From contig CAWEUU010000007.1 in assembly GCA_963812335.1 (NCBI GenBank), positions 20,707 through 84,706 on the forward strand: a stretch of DNA of 64,000 bases. The letters are read 5' to 3'. The position numbers were made by a program, and so were the translations under genes. This document shows positions 1 through 7,998 of this stretch, piece after piece. Positions within the stretch are counted from its first letter, which is position 1. Every line of letters begins with the position of its first letter. The notes below the pieces were generated by a model, which was given only the letters and a program-made list of their open reading frames with translations, ran no database searches and had not been told where the DNA came from. Source of the DNA: VRUE01 sp963812335. Its GTDB lineage: Bacteria; Actinomycetota; Thermoleophilia; Solirubrobacterales; 70-9.

Positions 1-719
1 AGCGGGCCAGGGCGCTGCGGGAGGCCGGTATCCAGCGCGTCCACCACAACGTCGAGTCCTCGCGCTCCTACTACCCGGAGGTCTCGAGCACGGTCCGCTA
101 TGAGGGCCGGCTGCGCACGATCGACGCGGTCAAGGAGGCCGGGTTGGAGACCTGCGTCGGCGGCATCCTCAACCTCGGCGAGTCGCCACGGCAGCGAGTC
201 GAGATGGCCTTCGAGCTCTCTGAGCTGAAGCCGGACTCGGTGCCGATCAACCTGCTCAACCCGCGTGAGGGGACGAAGTTCGGCGACCGCCCGCTGATGG
301 ACCCATGGGAGGTCGTCAAGTGGGTGGCGATCTTCCGCCTGATCATCCCCGGCGCGCTCTTCCGCCTTTGCGGCGGCCGGGTCGAGAACCTCGGGGAGCT
401 GCAGCCGCTGGCGGTCAAGGCTGGGCTCAACGGGGTGATGATGGGCAACTTTCTGACCACGCTCGGGGCCGAGCCCGAGGACGACCGGGCCATGTTCGAG
501 GAGCTGGGCCTGAACGTGGCGCGCCAGCCCGACAACGGCGCCAACCCGCGCCCGGACAACCGCTCCGGTCGGCTCGAGGGCGAGACCCCGGTGACGCCGA
601 TCGACGAGCTGATCGACAGCCAGGGGGAAGCGAACTTCTGGGATCCCTCGACGCAGTTGCGGGTGATCAAGAAGACGAAGAAGCCCCCGCCCTACCCGGC
701 GCGCCAGACAACGGCATGA
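1..719 (+). CDS. bioB: Biotin synthase BioB (5' end outside window)
   Basis: Radical-SAM enzyme that inserts sulfur into dethiobiotin, the last step of biotin synthesis. The reading frame is open from base 3 and gives 238 residues. HHNVESSRSYY and KEAGLETCVGGI are classic BioB signatures. The radical-SAM CxxxCxxC motif must lie upstream of the window. The C-terminal tail, after the conserved LNPREGT and GRVENL stretches, is long and polar. The stop TGA overlaps the bioF start (ATGA), so the two are translationally coupled. Identity is clear from the motifs; only the length is unknown. Confidence 0.95.
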   Translation, partial: RARALREAGIQRVHHNVESSRSYYPEVSSTVRYEGRLRTIDAVKEAGLETCVGGILNLGESPRQRVEMAFELSELKPDSVPINLLNPREGTKFGDRPLMDPWEVVKWVAIFRLIIPGALFRLCGGRVENLGELQPLAVKAGLNGVMMGNFLTTLGAEPEDDRAMFEELGLNVARQPDNGANPRPDNRSGRLEGETPVTPIDELIDSQGEANFWDPSTQLRVIKKTKKPPPYPARQTTA

Positions 720-1897
720 GCGAGGTCGCCGAGCGGTTGGAGGAGCTCCGCGCAAGCGGGCTCCGCCGCCGGTTGCGGCTGATCGAGGGGGCGCAGGGGC
801 CGCGCGTGCTGCTCGACGGGCAACCGGTGCTGCTGCTCTGCTCGAACGACTACCTGGGCCTCGCCGGCGACCCACAGGTGCGCGGCGCGGCGGCCGAGGC
901 GGCACTGCGCTGGGGCGCCGGGGCCGGGGCCTCGCGACTGATCGCCGGCAACATGGAGCCGCACCGACTGCTCGAGCAGCGCCTCGCAATGTTCAAGGGC
1001 TACGAGTCGGCGCTGCTGTTCGGCTCCGGCTACCTTGCCAACATCGGCGCGATCTCGGCCCTGGCCGGGCGCGGCCACGTCGTCTTCTCCGATGAGCTCA
1101 ACCACGCCAGCATCGTCGACGGCTGCCGCCTGGCGCGCGCCGAGACCTTCGTCTACCGCCACGGCGACACCGAGCACCTCGCCTGGGGCTTGGCCGAGGC
1201 GGGGGAGCGCGCGGCGCTGATCGTCAGCGACGGTGTTTTCTCGATGGACGGCGATGTCGCCCCGCTGGCCGGCCTGGTCCGGCTCGCCCGGACGCACGGA
1301 TGCCGCCTGATGATCGACGAGGCGCACGCGACCGGGTCGCTCGGCCCCGGTGGGCGCGGCTCGGTCGCCGCCGCGGGGCTGAGCGATGAGGTCGACCTCA
1401 TCGTCGGCACGCTGGGCAAGGCGCTCGGCTCCTACGGCGCCTACGTCTGTGCGAGCGCCGAACTGCGCGAGTTCCTGCTCAACACGGCGCGCTCCTTCAT
1501 CTTCTCGACCGCGCTGCCGCCGCCCTCGCTCGCCGCGGCGATGGCGGCGCTGGAGCTGCTTGACGCCGAGCCGCAGCGGGTGCGGCGCCTGAGCGCAAAC
1601 GCGGCGACTCTGCGCGACGGGCTGCGAGCCGAGGGGCTCGACGCGGGCGGCGGCGAGAGCCAGATCATCCCGCTCGGCGTCGGCGAGGCCGAGCCGGCGA
1701 TGGAGCTCTGTGAGCGCCTGCTCGAGCGCGGCGTCTTCGCCCAGGGCATCCGCCCCCCGACCGTCCCCCCCGGTAGCTCACGGCTGCGCTTCAGCGTGAT
1801 GGCGACGCACGAGCCGACGGACCTGCGCCGCGCTGCCCAGGAGGCCGGCGCGGCCGCCCGCGAAATGGGGCTGATAAGAACGCTGGCTGCCGCCTGA
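716..1897 (+). CDS. bioF: 8-amino-7-oxononanoate synthase BioF
   Basis: PLP-dependent alpha-oxoamine synthase, 393 residues, that joins pimeloyl-ACP/CoA and L-alanine in biotin synthesis. Visible family motifs are SNDYLGL near the N-terminus, the glycine-rich ASRLIAGN, DELNHASIVDG, DEAHATG, and the PLP-lysine motif GTLGKALGSYG. The start ATG at 716 overlaps the bioB stop; the frame is open further upstream but that part is the shadow of bioB. The stop codon lies inside the left arm of a perfect 15-bp palindrome shared with the bioD start. Confidence 0.95.
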   Translation: MSEVAERLEELRASGLRRRLRLIEGAQGPRVLLDGQPVLLLCSNDYLGLAGDPQVRGAAAEAALRWGAGAGASRLIAGNMEPHRLLEQRLAMFKGYESALLFGSGYLANIGAISALAGRGHVVFSDELNHASIVDGCRLARAETFVYRHGDTEHLAWGLAEAGERAALIVSDGVFSMDGDVAPLAGLVRLARTHGCRLMIDEAHATGSLGPGGRGSVAAAGLSDEVDLIVGTLGKALGSYGAYVCASAELREFLLNTARSFIFSTALPPPSLAAAMAALELLDAEPQRVRRLSANAATLRDGLRAEGLDAGGGESQIIPLGVGEAEPAMELCERLLERGVFAQGIRPPTVPPGSSRLRFSVMATHEPTDLRRAAQEAGAAAREMGLIRTLAAA

Positions 1898-1929
1898 GAA
1901 CGTGCATGACGCGCCATGCACGTTCTCAG
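1894..1929. repeat. Perfect 15-bp palindrome spanning bioF stop and bioD start
   Basis: CTGAGAACGTGCATG (1894-1908) is the exact reverse complement of 1915-1929, with a 6-base loop ACGCGC. The left arm contains the bioF stop (1895-1897) and ends on the bioD ATG (1906-1908). The right arm encodes the first bioD codons, so residues 2-8 of BioD come from the palindrome. It could sequester the bioD start or be an inserted palindromic element; there is no U-tract typical of a terminator. Confidence 0.9.
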
Positions 1930-2583
1930 GGTGTATTCGTAACCGGGACGGGGACCGAGGTGGGTAAGACGGTGGTCGCCGCGGCGATCGCGCGCACGCT
2001 TGCGGCGGAAGGCAATCGTGTGGCGGTGTTCAAGCCGGCGATCACCGGCCTGGACGAGGACGGTGAGCCGGACCAGGCGCTGCTGCGCCGCGCCGCCGGA
2101 TCGGAGCAGAGCGATGAGGAGATTGCGCCCTACCGCTACGGGCCGCCGATGTCGCCGCATCTTGCCGCCGAGCTGGCGGGCGAGGAGATCGCGCCGCAGC
2201 GCCTGCGCGAGGCTGTAGACGCCGCGGCGGCCGGCGCTGACGCGCTCGTCTGCGAGGGGGTCGGGGGGCTGTTCGTGCCGCTCGCGGACGGCTATCTCGT
2301 CCGCGATCTGGCCGTCGAGCTCGGCCTACCGCTGGTCATCGCCGCGTCGCCGGAGCTCGGCACGATCAACCACACGCTGTTGACGATCGAGGCGGCGCGT
2401 AGCGCCGGGCTCAAAGTCTCGGCGGTCGTGCTCACCCCGTGGCCCGAGCAGCCGGATGCGATCGGGCGCTCGAATCGCGAGACGATCGCCGTGCTGGGCG
2501 AGGCCAGGGTCGAGACGCTGCCTACGCTCGACCTGGGCGACCCCGATAGTTGGCCGCAACTGGCGAGTTGGTCGCACATATAG
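1906..2583 (+). CDS. bioD: ATP-dependent dethiobiotin synthetase BioD
   Basis: 225-residue P-loop ligase that closes the ureido ring of 7,8-diaminopelargonic acid to give dethiobiotin. FVTGTGTEVGKT is the BioD Walker A, followed by FKPAITGLDEDGEPDQ and CEGVGGLFVPL. Most BioD proteins begin within a few residues of the VTGT motif; here MTRHARSQG precedes it and is encoded by a palindrome. The stop codon (2581-2583) sits inside another hairpin shared with the convergent exporter gene. Confidence 0.94.
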   Translation: MTRHARSQGVFVTGTGTEVGKTVVAAAIARTLAAEGNRVAVFKPAITGLDEDGEPDQALLRRAAGSEQSDEEIAPYRYGPPMSPHLAAELAGEEIAPQRLREAVDAAAAGADALVCEGVGGLFVPLADGYLVRDLAVELGLPLVIAASPELGTINHTLLTIEAARSAGLKVSAVVLTPWPEQPDAIGRSNRETIAVLGEARVETLPTLDLGDPDSWPQLASWSHI

Positions 2584-2596
2584 CGACTAACTCGCC
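2562..2596. terminator. Hairpin containing both convergent stop codons (bioD / MFS)
   Basis: GGCGAGTTGGTCGC (2562-2575) pairs with 2583-2596, 13 of 14 positions, around the loop ACATATA. The bioD TAG and the minus-strand exporter TAG (2587-2589) both lie within it, so it encodes the last residues of both proteins. It is placed as a bidirectional terminator but lacks a T-run, and it resembles the other palindromic units of the window. Confidence 0.65.
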
Positions 2597-4071
2597 ACGG
2601 AGACCCCCGCCAACTCCTCGCCGCCTGGGCTCGCCTCCGCCTCCGCGACCTCTGGGCCGACTCCCCGGCCGGGTCGCCCGCGAATCGCGCTCGCGGCAAT
2701 GACCGCACCGATCAGGGTCACCGCCGCGGAGACCATCATCGCGTCGCTGAGCCCATCGACGAAGTTCTGTGGGGTCGCCGACTCGAAGTCGTGGCCGGCC
2801 GAGGCCTGGAAGATCGCGCCGGTGATCGCGACGCCGAGACTGCCGCCCACCATGCGGAACATCGAGAGCACGCCGGAGGCGATGCCGGCTTTCTCGACCG
2901 CGACCGCGTTCATCGCGGCGCTGGTCATCGGCGACATCGTCAGCGCGATGCCGATGCCGAGCAGCATGAAGCCGGGCAGTAGGTCGAGGTACGTCGAGTC
3001 GACCGCGATCCGGGTGAAGCTCAGCAGTGAGAGCGTCAGGACCGCGAGCCCGGCGACGATCAGCCAGCGCGGGCCGAAGCGGTCGGCGAGCCGGCCGGCG
3101 ACCGGTGCGACGCCGACGATCATCAGCGTCGAGGGGAGGAAGCGCACACCCGCCTCCAGCGGCGAGTAGCGGAGGATGTCCTGCATGTAGATGGCGAGGA
3201 AGAAGAAGACGCCCATCATCGCGAAGGTGATGATCAGCGCGACGACGACGGCGCCGACGAAGTTGCGATCGGCGAAGAAGCGGAACTCGACCATCGGCGC
3301 CTTGACCCGCAGCTCGATCGCGACGAAGGCGGCAAGCGACAGGGCCGAGCCCACGAGCAGGGCGACGATGCCGACCGAGGCCCAACCCCAGGCGTTGCCC
3401 TCGACCAGGGCGAGGACGAGCGCGGTGAGGCCGGCGGTCAGCGCGGCGACACCGAGGTAGTCGACCTCGCGGCCGACCGTGGTGTCGCGCGACTCGCGCA
3501 CGGCGAAGATCGTCGCCGCGATCGCACCAGCGGCTACCGGGATGTTGAGGTAGAAGATCGCCCGCCAGCTGACGTGCTCGGTGAGGAAGCCGCCGAGCAC
3601 CGGCCCGACCGCGAGCGCCAGGGCCGAGACTCCCGCCCAGGTGCCCATCGCCTTGCCGCGCTCGTGGGCGGGGAAGGCGTCGGTGATGATCGAGAGCGTG
3701 CCCGGCATCATCAGCGCCGCGCCGACGCCCTGCACGACGCGGCTGATCACGAGGTCGGTCGAGTTCTGCGCCAGGCCGGCGGTCGCCGAGGAGAGGGCGA
3801 AGACGACGACGCCGAGCAGGAACATGCGGCGGCGGCCGAAGATGTCGCCGAGCCGCCCGCCCGTTGCGAGCAGCACGGCGAAGGAGAGCGTGTAGCCGTT
3901 GACGGTCCACTCGAGGCCGGAGATCGAGGCGCCGAGGTCGCGCTGGATCGAGGGCAGCGCCACATTCACGACCGTGTTGTCGAGCATGATCATGAACAGG
4001 GCGAAGCACATCGCCCCCAAGGTCCACCACTTGCGGTTGTCGTCGGTGATCAGGTGCCGGTAGCGGGTCAC
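2587..4071 (-). CDS. MFS drug/metabolite exporter, DHA2 (EmrB/QacA) type
   Basis: 494-residue integral membrane protein with about 14 hydrophobic segments. Residues near the N-terminus carry the DHA2 signature LDNTVVNVALPSI, followed by GRLGDIFGRRRMF (loop 2-3 motif A) and GPVLGGFLTEH (motif C of antiporters). It probably exports a small hydrophobic or cationic compound using the proton gradient. The chosen start is GTG at 4069-4071; the frame remains open upstream only as a shadow of bioA. It is divergent from bioA with 72 bp between, and convergent with bioD. Its place inside the biotin locus might mean biotin or precursor transport, but nothing in the sequence proves that. Confidence 0.88.
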   Translation of the reverse strand: MTRYRHLITDDNRKWWTLGAMCFALFMIMLDNTVVNVALPSIQRDLGASISGLEWTVNGYTLSFAVLLATGGRLGDIFGRRRMFLLGVVVFALSSATAGLAQNSTDLVISRVVQGVGAALMMPGTLSIITDAFPAHERGKAMGTWAGVSALALAVGPVLGGFLTEHVSWRAIFYLNIPVAAGAIAATIFAVRESRDTTVGREVDYLGVAALTAGLTALVLALVEGNAWGWASVGIVALLVGSALSLAAFVAIELRVKAPMVEFRFFADRNFVGAVVVALIITFAMMGVFFFLAIYMQDILRYSPLEAGVRFLPSTLMIVGVAPVAGRLADRFGPRWLIVAGLAVLTLSLLSFTRIAVDSTYLDLLPGFMLLGIGIALTMSPMTSAAMNAVAVEKAGIASGVLSMFRMVGGSLGVAITGAIFQASAGHDFESATPQNFVDGLSDAMMVSAAVTLIGAVIAASAIRGRPGRGVGPEVAEAEASPGGEELAGVSVAS

Positions 4072-4131
4072 CCACCCATCTTGCCCCAACGAGGGGCTTT
4101 CCTGTGTGAGATTTGCCGCCGAAGCCGGGGC

Positions 4132-4137
4132 TAGATT
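4132..4137 (+). promoter_or_regulatory. -10 box of a leaderless bioA promoter
   Basis: TAGATT lies 6 bases before the bioA GTG. The same TAnnnT-N6-9-start arrangement recurs before many genes here and predicts transcripts that begin at or next to the start codon. Confidence 0.5.
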
Positions 4138-4143
4138 CGCTCC

Positions 4144-5472
4144 GTGGCGATGTCGGTAGATCTCGGGAAGCTCGATCGCGACCATCTCTGGCACCCGTTC
4201 ACCCAGCAGCAAGGCTGGGTCGAGGAAGAGCCGCTGATGATCGAGCGGGCCGAAGGGGCGCAGCTGATCGACCGGGAGGGCCGCCGCTACATAGACGGGG
4301 TCTCCTCGCTTTGGTGCAACGTCCACGGGCATCGCCACGCGGGCATCGACGCGGCCGTGCGCGAGCAGCTCGAGCGGGTCGCCCACTCGACCATGCTCGG
4401 CCTCTCCCACCCCGGCGCCGCCGAGCTGGCGGCGAAGCTGGTCGAGATCGCCCCGCCGGGGCTCTCGCGCGTCTTCTACTCCGAGTCGGGCTCGACCGCG
4501 ACCGAGATCGCGCTGAAGATGGCCTTCCAGTTCCAACAGCAGCGCGGCGGCCAGCACACCCGGCGCACCTCCTTCGTCCACCTGCGCGAGGCCTACCACG
4601 GCGACACGATCGGCTCGGTCTCGGTCGGCGGCATCGGCCTCTTCCACTCGACCTACCGGCCGCTGTTGTTCGAGACCCACGCGGTCGAGCCGGGCGAGAG
4701 CGCCGATCTCGAGCGGGTCCTGTCCTGCCACGAGGAAGAGGTCGCGGCGCTGATCGTGGAGCCGTTGGTCCAGGGCGCCGCCGGCATGCTCGTCCACCCG
4801 CCCGGCTACCTGCGCGAGGCGCGCGAGCTCTGCGACCGCTTCGGCGTGCTGCTGATCTGCGACGAGGTGGCGACCGGGTTCGGCCGCACCGGGACGATGT
4901 TCGCCTGCGAGCAGGAGGGCGTCACGCCCGACCTGCTCTGCCTTGCCAAGGGCCTCACCGGCGGCTACCTGCCGCTGGCCGCGACGCTGACCACGGAGCG
5001 GATCTACGATGGCTTTCTCGGCGCCCACGAGGACTACCGCACCTTCTTCCACGGCCATACCTACACCGGCAACCCGCTCGCCTGCGCGGCGGCGCTGGCC
5101 AGCCTCGAGGCCTTCGAGAAGGAGGAGACGCTGGAGCGCCTGCAGCCGAAAATCGAGCTGCTCGGCGAGCTGCTCGAGCCGGTCGCTGCGATGCCCGAGG
5201 TCGCCGCGGTGCGCCGCCGCGGCACGATGACCGGCATCGACCTCGGCGAGCACGACCCGGCGCTGCGCCTCGGCCACCTGGTGACCCTGGAGGCCCGCAG
5301 GCGCGGCGCGATCGTCCGCCCGCTTGGCGACGTGATCATCCTCATGCCCCCGCTCTCGATCTCCGCCGAGGAGCTGACCCAACTGGTCGAGATCGCCGCC
5401 ACCTCGATCGAGGCCGCCTGCCGCGACGCCTACCCGGCGAAGGCGCCGGTCCACCTCGCCGAAGCGGCCTAG
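4144..5472 (+). CDS. bioA: Adenosylmethionine-8-amino-7-oxononanoate aminotransferase BioA
   Basis: 442-residue class-III PLP aminotransferase that makes 7,8-diaminopelargonate, supplying the BioD substrate. Motifs seen: HLWHPFTQ at the N-terminus (BioA-specific), SGSTATEIALKMAFQ, the pyridoxal-aspartate region LLICDEVATGFGRTG, and the PLP lysine in CLAKGLTGGYLPLAATL. Start is GTG 4144, with a leaderless-type -10 box just upstream. It completes the bioBFDA set although separated from bioD by the reverse-strand exporter gene. Confidence 0.95.
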   Translation: MAMSVDLGKLDRDHLWHPFTQQQGWVEEEPLMIERAEGAQLIDREGRRYIDGVSSLWCNVHGHRHAGIDAAVREQLERVAHSTMLGLSHPGAAELAAKLVEIAPPGLSRVFYSESGSTATEIALKMAFQFQQQRGGQHTRRTSFVHLREAYHGDTIGSVSVGGIGLFHSTYRPLLFETHAVEPGESADLERVLSCHEEEVAALIVEPLVQGAAGMLVHPPGYLREARELCDRFGVLLICDEVATGFGRTGTMFACEQEGVTPDLLCLAKGLTGGYLPLAATLTTERIYDGFLGAHEDYRTFFHGHTYTGNPLACAAALASLEAFEKEETLERLQPKIELLGELLEPVAAMPEVAAVRRRGTMTGIDLGEHDPALRLGHLVTLEARRRGAIVRPLGDVIILMPPLSISAEELTQLVEIAATSIEAACRDAYPAKAPVHLAEAA

Positions 5473-5481
5473 CGGCTGTCA

Positions 5482-5517
5482 CTGACAATTACATTCAAGT
5501 GGTATCCTTTTACCACT
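5482..5517 (+). promoter_or_regulatory. Promoter overlapped by a 7-bp inverted repeat (candidate autorepressor operator)
   Basis: CTGACA (5482-5487) and TATCCT (5503-5508) are spaced 15 bases apart. AGTGGTA (5498-5504) and TACCACT (5511-5517) form a perfect inverted repeat with a TCCTTT centre, overlapping the -10 and ending at the base before the ATG. The geometry is that of an autoregulated operon such as a toxin-antitoxin pair. Confidence 0.6.
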
Positions 5518-5991
5518 ATGGCTTACGTTGTCCCCCGCAAGAACGGCAGCTGGGAGATACGCGAGACGCGCACGACCCCGGATGGCCCGCGCAGCCGCAC
5601 GCTGGTGAGCTTTCGCGAGCTCAGCGACGAGGTCATCGCGCAGGCCCAGGACCGGGCCGAAAAGCCGATCGACCCCGATCAGCTGCGGCAGGCGGCGCTG
5701 CACGCCGGCGCACCGCTCGAGCAGTCCGGCGCCGACCGCGCCGCCGCTCAGCTGCTCGAGCAGCTCAGCATGGGACGCGAGCCGCGCCGGGCGCTGCGAC
5801 GCCTGCTCGCCGACGCGGTGAAAGATCAGGACGGCGGCCTCTCCGATGCAGCGCAGGCGGCGCAGGAGTGGGTTGCCGCGACTCCCCAGGAACGCGGCAA
5901 GACGCTGGTCGAACTCCTCCGCCTTGGCGATGCCTTGCCGAAGCGGCGCAGGCCTGATCGCAGCGAGTTCCCCGGCTTCGGACACGCCTAG
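5518..5991 (+). CDS. Unknown 157-residue protein, first gene of a putative toxin-antitoxin-like pair
   Basis: No family recognised. The N-terminus MAYVVPRKNGSWEIRET resembles a short beta-strand entry, and the remainder is charged and helical with several Glu/Arg-rich stretches (for example QLLEQLSMGREPRRALRRLL). No membrane segment or signal peptide. Start ATG 5518 follows directly on the operator-like palindrome. The next gene begins 3 bases after its stop, so they form one transcription unit. By position and operator it may be the DNA-binding or antitoxin partner of the nucleotidyltransferase; this is inference from context only. Confidence 0.7.
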   Translation: MAYVVPRKNGSWEIRETRTTPDGPRSRTLVSFRELSDEVIAQAQDRAEKPIDPDQLRQAALHAGAPLEQSGADRAAAQLLEQLSMGREPRRALRRLLADAVKDQDGGLSDAAQAAQEWVAATPQERGKTLVELLRLGDALPKRRRPDRSEFPGFGHA

Positions 5992-5994
5992 CTC

Positions 5995-6555
5995 ATGGCC
6001 GAGCTCTCACTGCCCGAGAAAGTCACCGCGGTCGACCGGGCGCTGAGCGAGGCGCGCATCCCGCACGCTTTCGGCGGCGCCCTCGCGCTGGCCTACTACG
6101 CCGAGCCGCGGGTCACGATCGACATCGATATCAACGTCTTCACACCGGCCGAGCGGATCGACGAGGTCAATCTCGCGCTGGGCCCGCTCGGCGTGCAGAC
6201 CCTGGAATCGGAGCAGGATCGCCTCGCGTTGGAGCGCGATGGCCAGTGCCGGATCTGGTGGGGGATCACCGCACTCGACCTGTTCTTCGCGAACGACGAG
6301 ATACATGCGGTGATGCGCGACGCCGCCCGGCGCGTTCCGTTCGGCGACGACCACATCGATGTCCTCTCCCCCGAGCACCTCGTCGTCTGCAAGGCCTGCT
6401 TCGACCGCCCGAAGGACTGGATCGACATCGAACAGGTGCTGGTCGCCACCGAGCCGTTCGACGTCGCCGAGGTCGACCGCTGGCTGGGACGCCTCGGCGA
6501 GGACGACCAGCGCAAGCGACGCTTCGACGGACTCGCGCTCGAGCTCAGGGACTGA
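5995..6555 (+). CDS. Nucleotidyltransferase-fold protein (AbiEii/MNT-like)
   Basis: 186 residues. FGGALALAYYAEPRVTIDID combines the conserved GG of the polymerase-beta-like nucleotidyltransferase fold with a DxD metal-binding pair (residues about 27-46). A later VLSPEHLVVCKACFDRPKDWIDIEQVL is typical of the C-terminal helical part of AbiEii/DUF6036-type proteins, where the conserved Lys and Asp follow. Such proteins act as toxins or NTP-transferring partners in toxin-antitoxin and phage-abortive systems. It is cotranscribed with the upstream gene. Family membership is fairly clear; substrate is unknown. Confidence 0.7.
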   Translation: MAELSLPEKVTAVDRALSEARIPHAFGGALALAYYAEPRVTIDIDINVFTPAERIDEVNLALGPLGVQTLESEQDRLALERDGQCRIWWGITALDLFFANDEIHAVMRDAARRVPFGDDHIDVLSPEHLVVCKACFDRPKDWIDIEQVLVATEPFDVAEVDRWLGRLGEDDQRKRRFDGLALELRD

Positions 6556-6579
6556 CACACCGCCAGTAAGGTGGCCGGG

Positions 6580-7224
6580 ATGGGAGAGAGAAAGCGGGGG
6601 TCGGCGGAGGCTCCCAACCTCGGAGAGCCCTCGACGCCGCTGCCGTCGGCGTCGGTGGTGCTGCTGCGGCGCGGCGGCAAGCACGGCGACCGGGCGCTGG
6701 AGGTACTGCTGCTGAAGCGGACCGAGGAGGCGAAGTTCATGCCCGGGGTCTGGGTCTTCCCCGGCGGCGGTGTCGACGGGATCGACGGTGACGGCGAGGC
6801 GCGCCACCGGGCCTGCGCCGTGCGCGAGCTCGAGGAGGAGGCCGGGATCGCGCTTCCGGACGACGAGGAGCTGATCCTGTTCTCACGCTGGATCACCCCC
6901 GAGGTGATTTCGCGGCGCTTCGACGCCTGGTTCTTCCTCGCTCTCGCGCCCGCCCACACACCACCGGAGCCCGACGGAGTCGAGACGACCGAGGCGGGCT
7001 GGTTCGAGCCGCGCGCCGCGCTTGACGCGCAGCAGAGCGGCGAGCTGGCGCTCGCCTTCCCGACGATCCACCAGCTCAACATGCTGCTTCCATTCGCCAC
7101 TTCCGGCGAGGCGATCGAGGCCTTCCGCGGCCGCACGATCGAGCCGATCCTGCCAAAGGTGATCGGCAGCCAGGAGGACCATCGCGTGGTCCTCCCCGGC
7201 GACCCGGACTACCCGCTGGGCTGA
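6580..7224 (+). CDS. NUDIX hydrolase
   Basis: 214 residues from ATG 6580; GTG 6571 in frame is possible, but TAAGGT at 6567-6572 with 7 bases to 6580 favours the ATG. The NUDIX box is recognisable as GGGVDGIDGDGE followed by RELEEEAGI, with a slightly long gap between its glycine part and the RExxEE core. FMPGVWVFPGG precedes it, as in the coenzyme A/nucleoside diphosphate type NUDT7/NUDT19-like proteins. It hydrolyses some nucleoside diphosphate derivative; the substrate cannot be read from sequence. Confidence 0.88.
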   Translation: MGERKRGSAEAPNLGEPSTPLPSASVVLLRRGGKHGDRALEVLLLKRTEEAKFMPGVWVFPGGGVDGIDGDGEARHRACAVRELEEEAGIALPDDEELILFSRWITPEVISRRFDAWFFLALAPAHTPPEPDGVETTEAGWFEPRAALDAQQSGELALAFPTIHQLNMLLPFATSGEAIEAFRGRTIEPILPKVIGSQEDHRVVLPGDPDYPLG

Positions 7225-7231
7225 ACCGCCG

Positions 7232-7903
7232 TCAGCTGGCCGGAAACGGTTCCAGGCCGGCGTGCCAGGGCCCCGGCGGATAGACGTTCAGGCCGCTCTC
7301 GTCCATCTCGCCCTGCAACCGCTTGAACAGCTGGCCGGCGTTCTCCAGCGCCTCCTTCAGCTCGGCCTCGCTGCGCTGGCGCAGGTGCCAGAGGAACCAG
7401 AGCTGGCGGTCGTTGACGCCGAAGTCGATCTCGCCGGTCATCGTCGTCGTCCAGGTGAGGAAGCCGGGGCTGAACAGCTCGCGCAGCTTGACCGGGTCGT
7501 ACTCGCTCGGCACGGTTGCCTGAAAGCGCTGGTTGAACTCGATCGACTCGAACTCGACCCTGCGGGCGAAGCGCTTGGTGACGACCTCGTGGCCCTCGAT
7601 CGACTCGACGTTGAAGGCCGGGATCACCTGCGCCAGGTCGGGCATGTGCGCCTTGGCGAGCAGCGCCGTCGGCAGCATCGCCTTGCCGAAGAGGCCGCCG
7701 GCCTCCTTTTCGTCGGCGTCACAGCAAGCGCCCCAGAACCCCTCCGCGAGCTGCCCGGTGAGCCGGTTGACCCCACCCACGCAGAGCGCCACCGGAGCGT
7801 CCTTCGGGTTGATCCCGCCGACCGGCTCGTACTTCAGCCCGCGCCGCTCCCCGTACCCCCGCACGACCCCGGCCCATTCCTCCGCTTCGCGCTTCGCGCC
7901 CAC
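7232..7903 (-). CDS. DUF3137-like protein beside LemA
   Basis: 223 residues with no signal or clear membrane segment. The stretch ESIEFNQRFQATV followed by an LFSPGFL-type motif resembles DUF3137 proteins, which often neighbour lemA; here the genes are divergent, about 100 bp apart. Start GTG 7903 is preceded by TAGGAT (minus strand, 7910-7915), 6 bases upstream. Function of the family is not known. The assignment rests on a short motif and on context and could be wrong. Confidence 0.65.
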   Translation of the reverse strand: MGAKREAEEWAGVVRGYGERRGLKYEPVGGINPKDAPVALCVGGVNRLTGQLAEGFWGACCDADEKEAGGLFGKAMLPTALLAKAHMPDLAQVIPAFNVESIEGHEVVTKRFARRVEFESIEFNQRFQATVPSEYDPVKLRELFSPGFLTWTTTMTGEIDFGVNDRQLWFLWHLRQRSEAELKEALENAGQLFKRLQGEMDESGLNVYPPGPWHAGLEPFPAS

Positions 7904-7924
7904 GGCGCGATCCTATTTCAGTGC

Positions 7925-7971
7925 TTCCGCTGTTCCTTTGCCGTGCTATTTGGGGTTAAGGAACAGCGGAA
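7925..7971. repeat. Palindromic repeat B, copy 1
   Basis: TTCCGCTGTTCCTT (7925-7938) pairs perfectly with 7958-7971; the 19-base loop begins TGCCGTGCTATTT. Copy 2 lies at 43152-43198 with the same arm sequence and nearly the same loop start. It fills the divergent space between the DUF3137-like gene and lemA. Confidence 0.85.
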
Positions 7972-7998
7972 CGCGCGAGGGGAGGTAGGATGCGGCCC

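Noticed and set aside
2700..4071. Plus-strand open frames across the exporter gene
   Set aside because: They are frequent in GC-rich DNA and show only low-complexity Arg/Ala/Pro composition.
2587..5454. A 955-codon minus-strand open frame covering the exporter and the region under bioA
   Set aside because: Only the part up to the GTG at 4071 has protein character; the rest is the antisense shadow of bioA.
1..5480. A biotin-responsive riboswitch
   Set aside because: No riboswitch class for biotin is known and no conserved leader is visible; control by a protein repressor is possible but no clear operator was seen.
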